Part shown: positions 10,995 through 21,363 of the stretch, piece by piece
Layout: each line of letters begins with the position of its first letter
Numbering within the stretch: the first letter of the stretch is position 1
Source of the DNA: Paenibacillus sp. cl123
GTDB lineage: Bacteria > Bacillota > Bacilli > Paenibacillales > NBRC-103111
Length of the DNA: 64,000 nucleotides
NCBI RefSeq assembly: GCF_900101595.1
Contig: NZ_FMYY01000024.1
Location: 1-64,000, forward strand
Direction of reading: 5' to 3'
Notes under the pieces: model-generated
Seen by the model: only the letters and a program-made list of their open reading frames with translations
Told to the model about the DNA's origin: nothing
The model's database searches: none
Position numbers and translations under genes: made by a program

Positions 10995-12383
10995 ATGAGC
11001 CAACATATGCATTTAGGACTTTTCGTTGCCGCAGGCGGTCATCATGCCGGAGGCTGGCGGCACCGGGACGCCGTGACGGGCAGCTCGCTCGACCTGGATT
11101 TTTACGCCCGAATCGCCCGGCAGGCGGAGCGGGCCAAGCTGGATATGCTGTTTATCGCCGACAAGCTGGCCATTGACGACAACTACGGAGGCAGCTTCGA
11201 TCTGACGGTTACCCACCGGCCGACGCTGTCGGCGGAGCCGCTGACGCTGATCTCGGCGCTTGGCGCGGTTACGACCCATATCGGTCTGGCGGCTACGGCC
11301 TCTACGACCTACCACGAGCCGTATCATATCGCCCGGATGTTTGCGACGCTGGACCACCTTAGCAAAGGACGCGTGGCCTGGAATGTCGTGACGTCGACGA
11401 GCGACGCCGAGGCGCGCAATTTCGGCAAAACGGAGCATCTCGACCATGCGACCCGCTATGAGCGGGCGGAGGAATTTATCGAGGTTGTCCGCGCGCTGTG
11501 GGATAGCTGGGAGGCGGATGCGCTCGTGCTGGATAAGGAGCGGGGCGTGTTCGCGGACAAGCGGAAAATTCATTATGTGCATCACCGCGGGCCGTGGTTT
11601 GACGTGAAGGGGCCGCTGAATGTGCAGCGCTCTCCCCAAGGGCATCCGGTGCTGATCCAGGCCGGCTCGTCGGAGACGTTTCGGGAGCTGGCGGCGCGGC
11701 ATGCGGAGCTGATCTTCACCGCGCAGCCGAATATCGCTTCGGCGCAGAGCTTTTACCGGGACTTCAAGTCCCGGGTGGTCAAGCGCGGGCGGTCGCTTAG
11801 CGACGTGAGCATTTTGCCCGGCACCATGCTGATCGTCGGTTCGACGGAGCGTGAGGCGCAGGAGAAGGAGCTGTACCTGCAGTCGCTGATCGATACGAAT
11901 ACGGGGCTGGCCTTTATGTCGGGGAGCATGAATTATGATTTGTCCCGGCATGATCCGAATGCGCCGTTTCCGGATATCGAAAGCGAGATCCGGGGCAGCC
12001 GGGGACGATTTCAGTTCGTGTTCCGCAAGGCGAGAGAGGAGGGGCTGACTTTGGCGCAGACGGCCAGATGGTATATCCAGAGCCGGTCGCATCACATCGT
12101 GACCGGTACGCCGGATGCGATCGCCGACCGCCTGACGGAATGGTTCCGGGCTGAAGCATGCGACGGCTTCAATCTGATGGCGCCTTATATGCCGGGCGGG
12201 CTGGACGATATATGCGAACGGGTCGTGCCGGAGCTGCAGAACCGGGGCGTCTTCCGCTCCGAGTATACGGCGAGCACGCTGCGCGGGCATTTCGGACTGG
12301 GGCAGCCGGCCAACCGGTTCGCCGCCGGAGAGAATGAGCAGGAGGCGGGGTTCGCACTGGCCGAGGGGCGTGAGCGGCTATGA
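10995..12383 (+). CDS. Second LLM-class flavin monooxygenase, NtaA/SnaA/DszA type
   Basis: The product has 462 residues and is clearly homologous to the first monooxygenase along its length: MLFIADK, LDHLSKGRVAWNVVTST, the QAGSSE segment and the C-terminal RGHFGLGQP. It should be an FMNH2-dependent monooxygenase needing an external reductase. It follows the transporter ATPase by 18 bases, with AGGAG before the ATG, and overlaps the next gene by four bases (ATGA), so translation is coupled. Two divergent monooxygenases in one cluster suggest two successive oxidations or two related substrates. Confidence 0.9.
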   Translation: MSQHMHLGLFVAAGGHHAGGWRHRDAVTGSSLDLDFYARIARQAERAKLDMLFIADKLAIDDNYGGSFDLTVTHRPTLSAEPLTLISALGAVTTHIGLAATASTTYHEPYHIARMFATLDHLSKGRVAWNVVTSTSDAEARNFGKTEHLDHATRYERAEEFIEVVRALWDSWEADALVLDKERGVFADKRKIHYVHHRGPWFDVKGPLNVQRSPQGHPVLIQAGSSETFRELAARHAELIFTAQPNIASAQSFYRDFKSRVVKRGRSLSDVSILPGTMLIVGSTEREAQEKELYLQSLIDTNTGLAFMSGSMNYDLSRHDPNAPFPDIESEIRGSRGRFQFVFRKAREEGLTLAQTARWYIQSRSHHIVTGTPDAIADRLTEWFRAEACDGFNLMAPYMPGGLDDICERVVPELQNRGVFRSEYTASTLRGHFGLGQPANRFAAGENEQEAGFALAEGRERL

Positions 12384-13300
12384 GCGGGGAAGCGGCCCCT
12401 GTCTCCAAAGTCTTGTCTCTGCCGGAAGCCGTCGGGCGGATACGGGACGGAGACAGGGTTGCGATCAGCGGCAACATGGAGATGTCGCCGATGGCCTTGA
12501 TCCGCGAGCTGATCCGCTCCGACAGGCGCGGTTTGTCCTTGATCTGCGCGGGCGCCGCGGCGGTCAATGCCGATCTGCTGATCGGCTCCGGCCTCGCGGA
12601 TTCGGTAGAGTTCTCGCAGATTGCGCTGGGGGAATTCGGCTTCGCTCCGAACTTCCGCCGGGCGTTCGAGCAGGGGAAGGCGAGGGCGAGGGAGCATGCG
12701 TGCCCGTCGCTGGCCGCAGCGCTCCAGGCGGGAGCGATGGGCATTCCGTTCATTCCGGTGCGCGGCTTGCTCGGCACGGATTATATGGCAGTCCGCGACG
12801 ATTTCCGCGTGCTGGCCAATCCTTATGACGTACGGGAGGAGATCGCTATCGTCCCGGCGCTGCGACCCGATGTGGCGCTGCTGCATGGCTACAAGGCGGA
12901 TCGGCTTGGCAATGTAGTCGCCAGCCCGTCTCAGAACAATCGCCTGCTGGCCCAGGCTTCCGCTTTCACGATCGTTTCGGTGGAGGAGCTTGTCCCGCCG
13001 GAAGAGCTTCGTGCTGTTCCGGGTTCGTTCATTCCTTCCGTCTATGTGGGAGCCGTTGTCGTCGCACCGGGCGGGGCTTGGCCGACGGCTTGTCCGGGCA
13101 GCTACGGGATCGACGAGGAGCATATGCGTTTGTATATGGAGGCCGCCCGGTCGGAAGCGGCATTCGACGCTTATTTGAGCCGTTATGTCCGGGAAGCTGC
13201 GGAGGGAAATAAGCTTCAGGATGGCAGCGCGCCGGAGTCAGCCGGTTTGTCGAACGAAAGTCAAGCCTCCTGGCAAGGGCTGAAGGAGGCGGGCCGATGA
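12380..13300 (+). CDS. Family I CoA-transferase-like alpha subunit (GctA/IpdA type)
   Basis: The product has 306 residues. It has the family I CoA-transferase alpha fold pattern: an early DGDRVAISGN glycine turn, AVNADLLIGSGLADSVEFSQ in the middle and RPDVALLHGYKADRLGN near 170-186. GctA (glutaconate CoA-transferase) and IpdA (a CoA-ring hydrolase subunit) share this plan. It overlaps the monooxygenase stop and the beta-subunit start by four bases each, the usual arrangement for a tightly coupled complex. Its tail, from about 285, is polar and unconserved in appearance. The substrate is unknown. Confidence 0.82.
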   Translation: MSGEAAPVSKVLSLPEAVGRIRDGDRVAISGNMEMSPMALIRELIRSDRRGLSLICAGAAAVNADLLIGSGLADSVEFSQIALGEFGFAPNFRRAFEQGKARAREHACPSLAAALQAGAMGIPFIPVRGLLGTDYMAVRDDFRVLANPYDVREEIAIVPALRPDVALLHGYKADRLGNVVASPSQNNRLLAQASAFTIVSVEELVPPEELRAVPGSFIPSVYVGAVVVAPGGAWPTACPGSYGIDEEHMRLYMEAARSEAAFDAYLSRYVREAAEGNKLQDGSAPESAGLSNESQASWQGLKEAGR

Positions 13301-14415
13301 CGAGCCGGACCGTATACAGCCGGGAGGAATGGCTGATCTGCCTGCTCGCTCGTCAGCTGCGCAGCGGCGAGACGATAGGCGTAGGCAATCAATCCCCGGT
13401 CCCGGCAGCCGCAGCGCTGCTGGCTCAGGAGCTGCATGCGCCGGGGTCGACGGCTTATATTCTGGGGCAGCCGGATTGGCCGTTTGAAGGGACAGAGGAG
13501 TTTTTCGCTTATATGCAGCGCGGAGGCATCGACGTGTTCTTCCTGAGCGGCGCGCAGATTGACGCTTACGGCAATATTAATCTGCATGCGATCGGCGGCT
13601 ACGGCCGGCCGAAGGTTCGGCTGCCTGGCGGCGCCGGCTCAGGCGTTGTGAATTATGTTTGCCGCCGCATCCTGCTGTTCAAGACGGACCACGGGCCGAA
13701 GGGCTTTCCGGAGAAGCTGGACTTTGTCAGCTCCGCCGCTTATTCGGCTCCGCAAGTGTTTCGGCGCGGGCGGGTAGAGGGGGTGTTCACTCCTTTGGGC
13801 GTGCTAAGGCCGCTCTGGATGGAAGGCGTTTCGCAGGGGATCGGGCAGGGAGAGGACGGAAAGCCGAACGGAGAAGGAAGAACCGGCGAGGCGGACGGCA
13901 TTGCCAAAGAAGGTTGCATTGGCGAGGCAGGAGACATTGCCGAAGACGGCGGCGCTTCTGAAGAAGACGGCATGGACGGGGACACGGTTGTGCAGCGGCG
14001 AAAGCACAGGCTGCGTCTTGCCGCCGTTGCGCCCGGTGTTACGCCCGCCGACGTTCAGGCGCAGACCGGGTTCGATCTGGGGCTAGGCCCTTGGCGCAGC
14101 GTGTGGGCAAGGGCGGCTGACACGGCCGCTGCAGCTGGGGCAAGTGTAGCTGAACGCGGGCAAGCTGCGGAGGAAGGCAAGGCAGCCTTAGAGGGATGGA
14201 CCGCCTCTGCGGCAAGAGGCAGTGAGACGGGATGTGCGGATGCGGAAGAGCGGAGTGCGTCCCAAACCAGAGAAATGGCGCTAGAAAAGCTGGCGCTCCC
14301 TGTCGTCGAGCAGCTGGAGCCGCCGACCGAGCTGGAGCTGACAATACTGCGGACGGCGGTACGCGCGAAGCTGGAGCGGATATATCCGTTATTTGCCAGG
14401 CAGTCGCTGGGGTGA
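13297..14415 (+). CDS. Family I CoA-transferase-like beta subunit with low-complexity insert
   Basis: The product has 372 residues, while GctB-type subunits have about 260. The core is recognisable: SGAQIDAYGNINLHAIG (about 87-103), GGAGSGVVNY and, near the end, APGVTPADVQAQTGFDLG. Two insertions account for the extra length: an acidic Gly/Glu/Asp-rich stretch (about residues 182-230) and an Ala-rich stretch (about 270-325). By recalled alignment with Acidaminococcus GctB, the catalytic glutamate position (Glu54) is hydrophobic here (AYILGQ). That would make it unlike a true transferase and closer to hydrolytic relatives such as IpdB. Confidence 0.75.
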   Translation: MTSRTVYSREEWLICLLARQLRSGETIGVGNQSPVPAAAALLAQELHAPGSTAYILGQPDWPFEGTEEFFAYMQRGGIDVFFLSGAQIDAYGNINLHAIGGYGRPKVRLPGGAGSGVVNYVCRRILLFKTDHGPKGFPEKLDFVSSAAYSAPQVFRRGRVEGVFTPLGVLRPLWMEGVSQGIGQGEDGKPNGEGRTGEADGIAKEGCIGEAGDIAEDGGASEEDGMDGDTVVQRRKHRLRLAAVAPGVTPADVQAQTGFDLGLGPWRSVWARAADTAAAAGASVAERGQAAEEGKAALEGWTASAARGSETGCADAEERSASQTREMALEKLALPVVEQLEPPTELELTILRTAVRAKLERIYPLFARQSLG

Positions 14416-14471
14416 GCAATATCAGTTTCAATGTGCTGACACCGACTATTCCTATAGAAAGAAGGGATAAA

Positions 14472-15080
14472 ATGAGTCATTCCTATGGATTCAAGCAGCT
14501 GGAGCGAGATATCGGAGTTATTCTTCAGGAAACCTCGGATCACAAGGCGATTATTGACAAGGTCAAGCCTTTGCTGGAGCAGTTGCTGCAGAACAAAAAC
14601 CTCATTCCGGCGCCGTATCGAACGCCCCGGCCTGACAAATATGCGCAATATCTGCTTTACAAGCCGGATGATGAAGCTTTCTCGGTCATTGCCTTCGTCT
14701 GGGGGCCCGGACAGGTTGCGCCGGTTCACGATCATCTCGTCTGGGGGCTGGTGGGGCTGTACGAGGGGGCTGTGGTGGAAAAGCGTTACCGCCGGGAGGA
14801 TCGGGGACAGTCTGCCGAGCCGCGGTATGCGATTCGGGAAGTCGGAGAAGTGACTGCGCGCCGCGGAGATATTTCATATGTGTATCCGCCCGATCATGAT
14901 ATTCACGGGGTGTCCAACCCGTTCGGGGAACCGGCGATCACTTTGCATATTTACGGCGCCGATATCGGCAAGCAGCCTCGGCATATCCACGATGTGGCGA
15001 CCGGCAATTATCGGGATATCATTACCCGGCACGATAACGAGGCGCCGGTGTACAGCTCGCATACGGCCGCGTCGTCATAA
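14472..15080 (+). CDS. Thiol (cysteine-type) dioxygenase, cupin
   Basis: The product has 202 residues. It has a cysteine-dioxygenase-type cupin: APVHDHLVWGLVGLYEG supplies His86 and His88, and PDHDIHGVSNP supplies His145, the three-histidine Fe(II) site. Members add O2 to thiols such as cysteine or 3-mercaptopropionate to give sulfinates. I set the start at ATG 14472, behind AGAAGGG; the frame stays open upstream but that part overlaps the CoA-transferase gene. A thiol-oxidising enzyme inside a cluster of flavin monooxygenases and CoA enzymes is the main hint that the pathway handles organic sulfur. Confidence 0.82.
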   Translation: MSHSYGFKQLERDIGVILQETSDHKAIIDKVKPLLEQLLQNKNLIPAPYRTPRPDKYAQYLLYKPDDEAFSVIAFVWGPGQVAPVHDHLVWGLVGLYEGAVVEKRYRREDRGQSAEPRYAIREVGEVTARRGDISYVYPPDHDIHGVSNPFGEPAITLHIYGADIGKQPRHIHDVATGNYRDIITRHDNEAPVYSSHTAASS

Positions 15081-15135
15081 GCCAAACCAGTTACTTTATA
15101 GGAAGGCAATCCGGAAGGAAAGGGGCGAAGCCACG

Positions 15136-16338
15136 ATGTCACAAACGAAGCAAGGACCTCTTGCGGGCATCAAAGTGCTGGAATTCGGACAAATTGCGGC
15201 CGGACCGTTCGCCGGCATGCTGTTCGCCGATCTGGGAGCGGATGTGGTTAAAGTGGAGCGGCCGGATGTCGGAGATGGGATGCGGGAGTGGCCGCCATTT
15301 ATCGCCAATGCGGAGGGAGAGACGTTCAGCTCCAACTTCAGCTCGCTCAACCGCAACAAACGCAGTATCGCCGTAGATTTCAAGTCGCCGGAGCAGCTCG
15401 CCAGGCTGCAGGAGCTGTGTGCCCGAGCCGATGTCATCATCGAGAATTACCGGCCCGGCGTGCTAGCCAAGTTCGGTCTCGGATACGAAGCGTTAGCCGG
15501 GCGGAATCCCAAGCTGGTGTACGGCTCGATCACCGGCTATGGGCAGGAAGGGCCTTATGCGCATAAGGGAGCGTTCGATGTGACGATCCAGGCGATCAGC
15601 GGTCTGATGAGCGTGACCGGGGAGGAGGAAGGCGATCCGGTAAAATGCGGCGTCCCGGTGGCCGACTTCACGGCCGGCCTATATGCGGCCTACACGGTTG
15701 TAGCCGCGGTGCTGGCGGCGGAGCGTACGGGCCGGGGCGCCTACATCGACTGCTCGATGCTGGGCAGCGTGCTCGGCATATCGGCTCTGCAGACGAGCGA
15801 ATATTATGGCAATCAAGCTGCGCCAAAGCGGCTGGGCAGCGCGCATCCCCGCAATGCTCCGTACCAGGGCTACCGGGGCAGCGACCAGCCGTTCGTCATC
15901 GCCGCAGGCAACGACAAGCTGTGGCGCGAAGTATGCGAAGCGGTAGGCCGGCCTGAGCTGGCGGCGGACCCGCGCTTCGCCACGCAAACGCTGCGGGCGC
16001 GGCATCAGAAGGAGCTGGCAGCGCTGCTGCAGCGAACCTTCTTTACACGGACGGCCGCCCAGTGGCTGGAAGAATTCGACCGGCGAGGCGTGCCGTGCGC
16101 GCCGATCAATACGTTCGCGGATATTCTGAACGACCGGGCCGTCGCTGAGAGCGGACTGCTGCATAAGCTGGAGCTTCCGAACGGAGCGGCGACAACAACG
16201 GTCGGATACCCGGTGAAGCTGTCGGGCTACGAGTTCGGCATTTACCGCCAGCCGCCGCGGAAGGGGCAGCATACGAACGAATTATTTGAAGAATGGGGAG
16301 TCGGCCATTATGAGCGAAACAACGCTTCGATCCGTTAA
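15136..16338 (+). CDS. Family III CoA-transferase (CaiB/BaiF type)
   Basis: The product has 400 residues, typical of the family. The N-terminal LAGIKVLEFGQIAAGPFAGM, then LGADVVKVERP, RNKRSIAVDFKSPE and ADVIIENYRPGVLAKFGLGY are classic CaiB/BaiF segments. The catalytic aspartate is Asp177 in VADFTAGLYAAY. These enzymes move CoA between carboxylic acids through an enzyme-acyl anhydride. It would activate an acid intermediate of the pathway. AAAGGGG lies just ahead of the ATG; the open frame upstream of 15136 is a shadow. Its end overlaps the next gene by 29 bases. Confidence 0.92.
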   Translation: MSQTKQGPLAGIKVLEFGQIAAGPFAGMLFADLGADVVKVERPDVGDGMREWPPFIANAEGETFSSNFSSLNRNKRSIAVDFKSPEQLARLQELCARADVIIENYRPGVLAKFGLGYEALAGRNPKLVYGSITGYGQEGPYAHKGAFDVTIQAISGLMSVTGEEEGDPVKCGVPVADFTAGLYAAYTVVAAVLAAERTGRGAYIDCSMLGSVLGISALQTSEYYGNQAAPKRLGSAHPRNAPYQGYRGSDQPFVIAAGNDKLWREVCEAVGRPELAADPRFATQTLRARHQKELAALLQRTFFTRTAAQWLEEFDRRGVPCAPINTFADILNDRAVAESGLLHKLELPNGAATTTVGYPVKLSGYEFGIYRQPPRKGQHTNELFEEWGVGHYERNNASIR

Positions 16339-16822
16339 CGGTCAAGCTGCGGTTAGCGAATATCGTGGAACGTCAGATCAGATAAAACAAAGCATTGCGG
16401 GGCTCAGCGACCGGCAGCTGGCGTGGAAGCCCGCTCAGGACAAATGGAGCGTGAAGGAAATCATCGCCCATCTCGTGGATTCCAGCCTGGTGCATGCGGT
16501 TCGCATCCGCAAGATCGCAGCGGAGAGCGAGCCGCCGTTTCTTTTGTACGACCAGGACGCCTGGGTGCGCTCTTCCCGCTCCAATGAAGCTTCGCTGCCC
16601 GGTTTATTGGCGGCCTTCGACGCCGTGCTGGCCTGCAACCTGCTCTGGTATGAGCGGCTGGACGCCCGGGATTGGGAACGCGCCGGCCTCAATAACGGCA
16701 AGGAAGTGACAATAGCGGATTTATTCCACGGCTTCATCCGGCATGTGACGATTCATCTGGCGCAAATTGAACGAACGAAGGCAGCATACGGGGAGCGCAG
16801 CGGCGGGAAGGATGGTTCATAA
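16310..16822 (+). CDS. DinB-fold metal-dependent hydrolase/transferase-like protein
   Basis: The product has 170 residues. It has the DinB/YfiT four-helix layout with three histidines likely to bind a divalent metal: IIAHLVDSS near residue 50 and HGFIRHVTIHLAQIER near 140. Relatives include bacillithiol S-transferases (BstA) and mycothiol-dependent enzymes, so a role in thiol conjugate chemistry would suit its neighbours, but this is inference. The ATG at 16310 follows GGGGAG and lies inside the end of the CaiB gene; an in-frame ATG at 16286 is less likely. It is probably the last gene of the catabolic cluster. Confidence 0.75.
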   Translation: MSETTLRSVNGQAAVSEYRGTSDQIKQSIAGLSDRQLAWKPAQDKWSVKEIIAHLVDSSLVHAVRIRKIAAESEPPFLLYDQDAWVRSSRSNEASLPGLLAAFDAVLACNLLWYERLDARDWERAGLNNGKEVTIADLFHGFIRHVTIHLAQIERTKAAYGERSGGKDGS

Positions 16823-16958
16823 GTAAAATTTCCCTTGCCCTTCATCTTCCAATGCTCTAGGCTGGCTGTAAAGACGAATGCCGGAGGAGACGTGCTCAGC
16901 GGTTAAGGCCGCGTCGCGTCACGTATAGCCGGCAGCATAGGGCAGGGAGATGGCGGGC

Positions 16959-17837
16959 ATGCAGGAAGAACGGGAAGCTTGGCGTATCGTTTCGGAGCTT
17001 CAGGAGCAGGGCATAATGGACAGCGGAAGCAGGCTGCTGGCACAGAGCCGAGGGACGACGGCGGGACGCGTGTATATGATCGGGGAGCAGGGCGTGCCTC
17101 GCTATGTGCTTAAGCTGGACGATCCGCAGTCGGTGACGCGGACCGGGGAGCTGCTGCATGCTTACAGGCACAGCCGTCTGCTTCCCCGGCTTATTTATAT
17201 GGACCCCTCCCGGACGTTCCTGGTGTACAGCTACATCCATGGAGTCACCCATATGGAAAGGGGCTTGAAGCGCGACTGGCTGACTGTGCTCGTCCGGGAG
17301 CTGCTGAATCAATATGAGGCTTATTCGGAAGCGGACGATGGAAACTGGGGAGCGGCGGATGAGCCGGTCTCCTCTTGGCGCTGCTTCATTAGTCAAGGCG
17401 TTGAGGAAGCGGGGGCCACACTGGCAGGGCTGCTGCCCCCGGAGGACCTCCAGCAGGTGAGGGAAATGGCGGAACGGATGCCCGCTGACGAAAGCTGGCT
17501 GACCCGCTGTCTGCTGCACGGAGATTGCGGCGTTCATAACTTCGTGTTCGACCGGGGCGAGCTTCAAGGCGTAATCGACCCCTGGCCAGTGATCGGTCCT
17601 GTGTGGTATGATCTCGTATATGCGTTCTGTTCCTCGCCGGACGACTTGACCCCGGGCACGCTGCTCGGCGCTTTCGCCCTGCTGGAGCGCGAGACGGTCG
17701 ATCGCCGCATGCTGATCGAGCAGACTATCATTCAGCTTTATTGCAGGGTCGGAACCTGTGTGCGGCATCATCCGCATGATTTGCCCGCTTACTTGCAGGC
17801 TTGGGAGAGCTGGAGATCGGCTGCGGACGGATTGTAG
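16959..17837 (+). CDS. Aminoglycoside phosphotransferase-fold kinase-like protein
   Basis: The product has 292 residues. It has the APH/choline-kinase fold: the catalytic loop LHGDCGVHNFVF (about 186-197, Asp189 as candidate base) and the metal-binding aspartate in GVIDPWPVIGPVWYDL about 18 residues later. A usual nucleotide lysine sits in RYVLKLDD near 47. Such proteins phosphorylate aminoglycosides, choline, homoserine, sugars or fructosamines; the substrate cannot be read. ATG 16959 is preferred because AGGGAG ends nine bases earlier, while the in-frame ATG at 16950 abuts it. It is followed by a terminator, so it may be a single-gene unit. Confidence 0.75.
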   Translation: MQEEREAWRIVSELQEQGIMDSGSRLLAQSRGTTAGRVYMIGEQGVPRYVLKLDDPQSVTRTGELLHAYRHSRLLPRLIYMDPSRTFLVYSYIHGVTHMERGLKRDWLTVLVRELLNQYEAYSEADDGNWGAADEPVSSWRCFISQGVEEAGATLAGLLPPEDLQQVREMAERMPADESWLTRCLLHGDCGVHNFVFDRGELQGVIDPWPVIGPVWYDLVYAFCSSPDDLTPGTLLGAFALLERETVDRRMLIEQTIIQLYCRVGTCVRHHPHDLPAYLQAWESWRSAADGL

Positions 17838-17878
17838 GCTGAGATGCGCTCCTTGATCTTGTGAATGACACGAAAAAA

Positions 17879-17911
17879 ACGGTCTGACGAGAGTGGAGTC
17901 GGACCGTTTTT
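17879..17911 (+). terminator. Rho-independent terminator
   Basis: ACGGTCTGAC (17879-17888) pairs with GTCGGACCGT (17898-17907), followed by TTTTT. It closes the kinase-like gene. Confidence 0.88.
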
Positions 17912-18116
17912 GCACGTTTTGGTCAGACTTTCGACTGCGGATTTTTCCATGAATGGGTTGTCCAATTCATCTTACAGCTGACAAATAGGTTACGGGCTGT
18001 GGAAGGAATTTGATATGTTGGTGTTGCATAATCTGCCGAAAACAGGCTAAAATCATCCATTTTGACAGAAAAAACGGCTAAAATCCGAACAATTTTGAGA
18101 ATTTTAACAAGAATGA

Positions 18117-18146
18117 TTGTCAAATTGCCTGTTCTTCCTGTAAAGT
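18117..18146 (+). promoter_or_regulatory. Candidate promoter for gdhA
   Basis: TTGTCA (18117-18122) and TAAAGT (18141-18146) are 18 bases apart in the AT-rich 420-base gap 17912-18332. The leader to gdhA would be about 180 bases. I see no known riboswitch in it. Confidence 0.4.
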
Positions 18147-18257
18147 ATAAGAAAAAAGAAAAGGCTTCGAATTCGAAGTTGTGTCGGCCGATCTATTTTC
18201 GTCTTTGAGATCTTTTTCTTGCAACGTTGCTTCTCGTTATTCGCTTTAACGCTTTAG

Positions 18258-19715
<1,458 letters not shown>

Positions 19716-19757
19716 CACTCCCTAACTTAACTTGCCGCATCCGCGCGCATAAGCCGC

Positions 19758-19790
19758 AGCCCGACAGACATTTGCTCTGTCGGGCTTTTT
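19758..19790 (+). terminator. Rho-independent terminator of gdhA
   Basis: AGCCCGACAGA (19758-19768) pairs perfectly with TCTGTCGGGCT (19776-19786), ending in a T-run. Confidence 0.93.
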
Positions 19791-19983
19791 GGACCTTTTC
19801 GACTGACATAAACATCCAGCCGGGAGGACAGCCTAACGGGTAAGCGGGGCCGGCGACAAACCCGGCGCCGCTGCGGAAGCCGCCCCGCGATTAGGGAGCC
19901 GTGAAAATGGCTAAATAAAAAGAGCGGCCCTGGCGAAACCGGATCAGATATGGCGTGCTTAAGCCAGATAAGGAGGGAATCCA

Positions 19984-21204
19984 ATGAACCGAGCAATAGC
20001 TGCAAATCGAATATGGACGACGGCGGTGCTCGCCGTTTCTTTGCTGCTTGGGGGCTGCACGGCGAGTCCTGCTGTCGATACGGGGACACAGCCGCCTGCG
20101 GGCGGCGGAGGGCAGTCTTCAAACGGGCCGGACAAGCCTCAAACGGAGAAGCCGGCTCCGCAGCCGGAGCGCGCGCAGAATCCGGAGCCGGTGCAGATTC
20201 AGATGGGCAAGGTTACGGCAGTAAGGCTGGCTGACCCGCAGAAGGGCTGGGTCGGCGGGAACGGCTGGATTGCCCGTACAGACGACGGAGGCAAGCATTG
20301 GACGGGCCAGTATCAAGGGCCGGGCCTGGTTAAGCAGCTGTTCGCCTTGAACGAAAACGACGCGTGGGCAGCCTTGGCCGACAAGGAAGAGTCGATGGGG
20401 CCTTATCGGCTGATTCATACGGAGAACGGGGGCAAAACATGGTCGGATGCGGGAGAGGTGCCGAATGCGGGCTTCCTTCATTTTGTATCCAAAACGGAAG
20501 CCTACAGCGGAGACGCCAAAACCACGGACGGGGGCCAAACCTGGACGAAGCTGGGCGTGCCGGATCAATTGGTGGGCGAGCCTTACTTCCGGGCTGAAGG
20601 CATCGGCTGGGCCGTCACCCAGAGCCCGAACGAAATTCAGGTGCAGCGGACGGGCGACGGCGGCCAGAGCTGGCAGCCTGTGTGGAAGACAAGCACGGCC
20701 GTCCCCGCTACGGGCGCGATTATTCGCTCCGCGGGCAAAGAAGATGCCTGGGTCGAGCTGATTGGCGGTTCCGGCATGTCGCAAACCTCGTATTCGGTAT
20801 TTCATACCAGCGATGGAGGGAAGCAGTGGCGGACGGTAATCGCCAACTCCACCGCAGGGGCCGGTCCTGCTCCGGGTATTCCGGCCGATCAGGCGCAAGG
20901 AAAAACCAACAAGGGCTCCAAGCCGGGACCGCTATACGTAGTGAGTCCGGAAGTCGCCTTCATGGGAGGACAGTGCCCGGCTTGCGATAAGCCCAATACG
21001 ATCGGCTGGACCAGGGACGGAGGCAAGACTTGGACAGTCGGCAAGCAGGAGCTGACCGGCTACGGCCCGGCTTTGCTGGCGATGGCGGATGCGGAAAGAG
21101 GCTGGTGGCTGACGACGGACAATACGGACCCTTCGGTGATGTATACGACTTCGGATGGCGGCCAGAGCTGGACGAAGGTGTATACCTTCGGGAAGCCGGA
21201 GTAG
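19984..21204 (+). CDS. Lipoprotein with Asp-box (BNR) beta-propeller repeats
   Basis: The product has 406 residues. A signal peptide ends with the lipobox LGGC (Cys near 24). A Pro/Gly-rich linker follows to about 75. Seven Asp-box motifs follow: TDDGGKHW, TENGGKTW, TTDGGQTW, TGDGGQSW, TSDGGKQW, TRDGGKTW and TSDGGQSW. The spacing suggests a single beta-propeller of the Ycf48/sialidase-like type, anchored outside the membrane. No sialidase catalytic residues can be recognised, so it is more likely a binding or assembly protein. AAGGAGG precedes the ATG. It is monocistronic with a strong terminator behind. Confidence 0.85.
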   Translation: MNRAIAANRIWTTAVLAVSLLLGGCTASPAVDTGTQPPAGGGGQSSNGPDKPQTEKPAPQPERAQNPEPVQIQMGKVTAVRLADPQKGWVGGNGWIARTDDGGKHWTGQYQGPGLVKQLFALNENDAWAALADKEESMGPYRLIHTENGGKTWSDAGEVPNAGFLHFVSKTEAYSGDAKTTDGGQTWTKLGVPDQLVGEPYFRAEGIGWAVTQSPNEIQVQRTGDGGQSWQPVWKTSTAVPATGAIIRSAGKEDAWVELIGGSGMSQTSYSVFHTSDGGKQWRTVIANSTAGAGPAPGIPADQAQGKTNKGSKPGPLYVVSPEVAFMGGQCPACDKPNTIGWTRDGGKTWTVGKQELTGYGPALLAMADAERGWWLTTDNTDPSVMYTTSDGGQSWTKVYTFGKPE

Positions 21205-21237
21205 GAGCTGTAAGGCAGCGCAGCATAACGGAAAGAC

Positions 21238-21272
21238 GAAGGACCCGGCGAGCTTTCGCCGGGTCCTTCTTT
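21238..21272. terminator. Bidirectional rho-independent terminator
   Basis: GAAGGACCCGGCGA (21238-21251) pairs perfectly with TCGCCGGGTCCTTC (21256-21269). It ends the lipoprotein gene and may also stop the convergent luciferase-like gene. Confidence 0.85.
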
Positions 21273-21363
21273 GACCATATGCAGGCAGGGCTTATCAAGG
21301 GAAGGTCACAGCTTAGCAGACGGAGATAACCGCTGCATCAGGAATTGCTTGTTACAGAGCTTG

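Noticed and set aside
14232-14471. N-terminal extension of the thiol dioxygenase
   Set aside because: It overlaps the CoA-transferase gene and lacks a ribosome binding site; the ATG at 14472 has one and matches the family start.
19800-19940. Cobalamin or other riboswitch ahead of the Asp-box lipoprotein
   Set aside because: GC-rich inverted repeats exist but none of the conserved boxes could be found.
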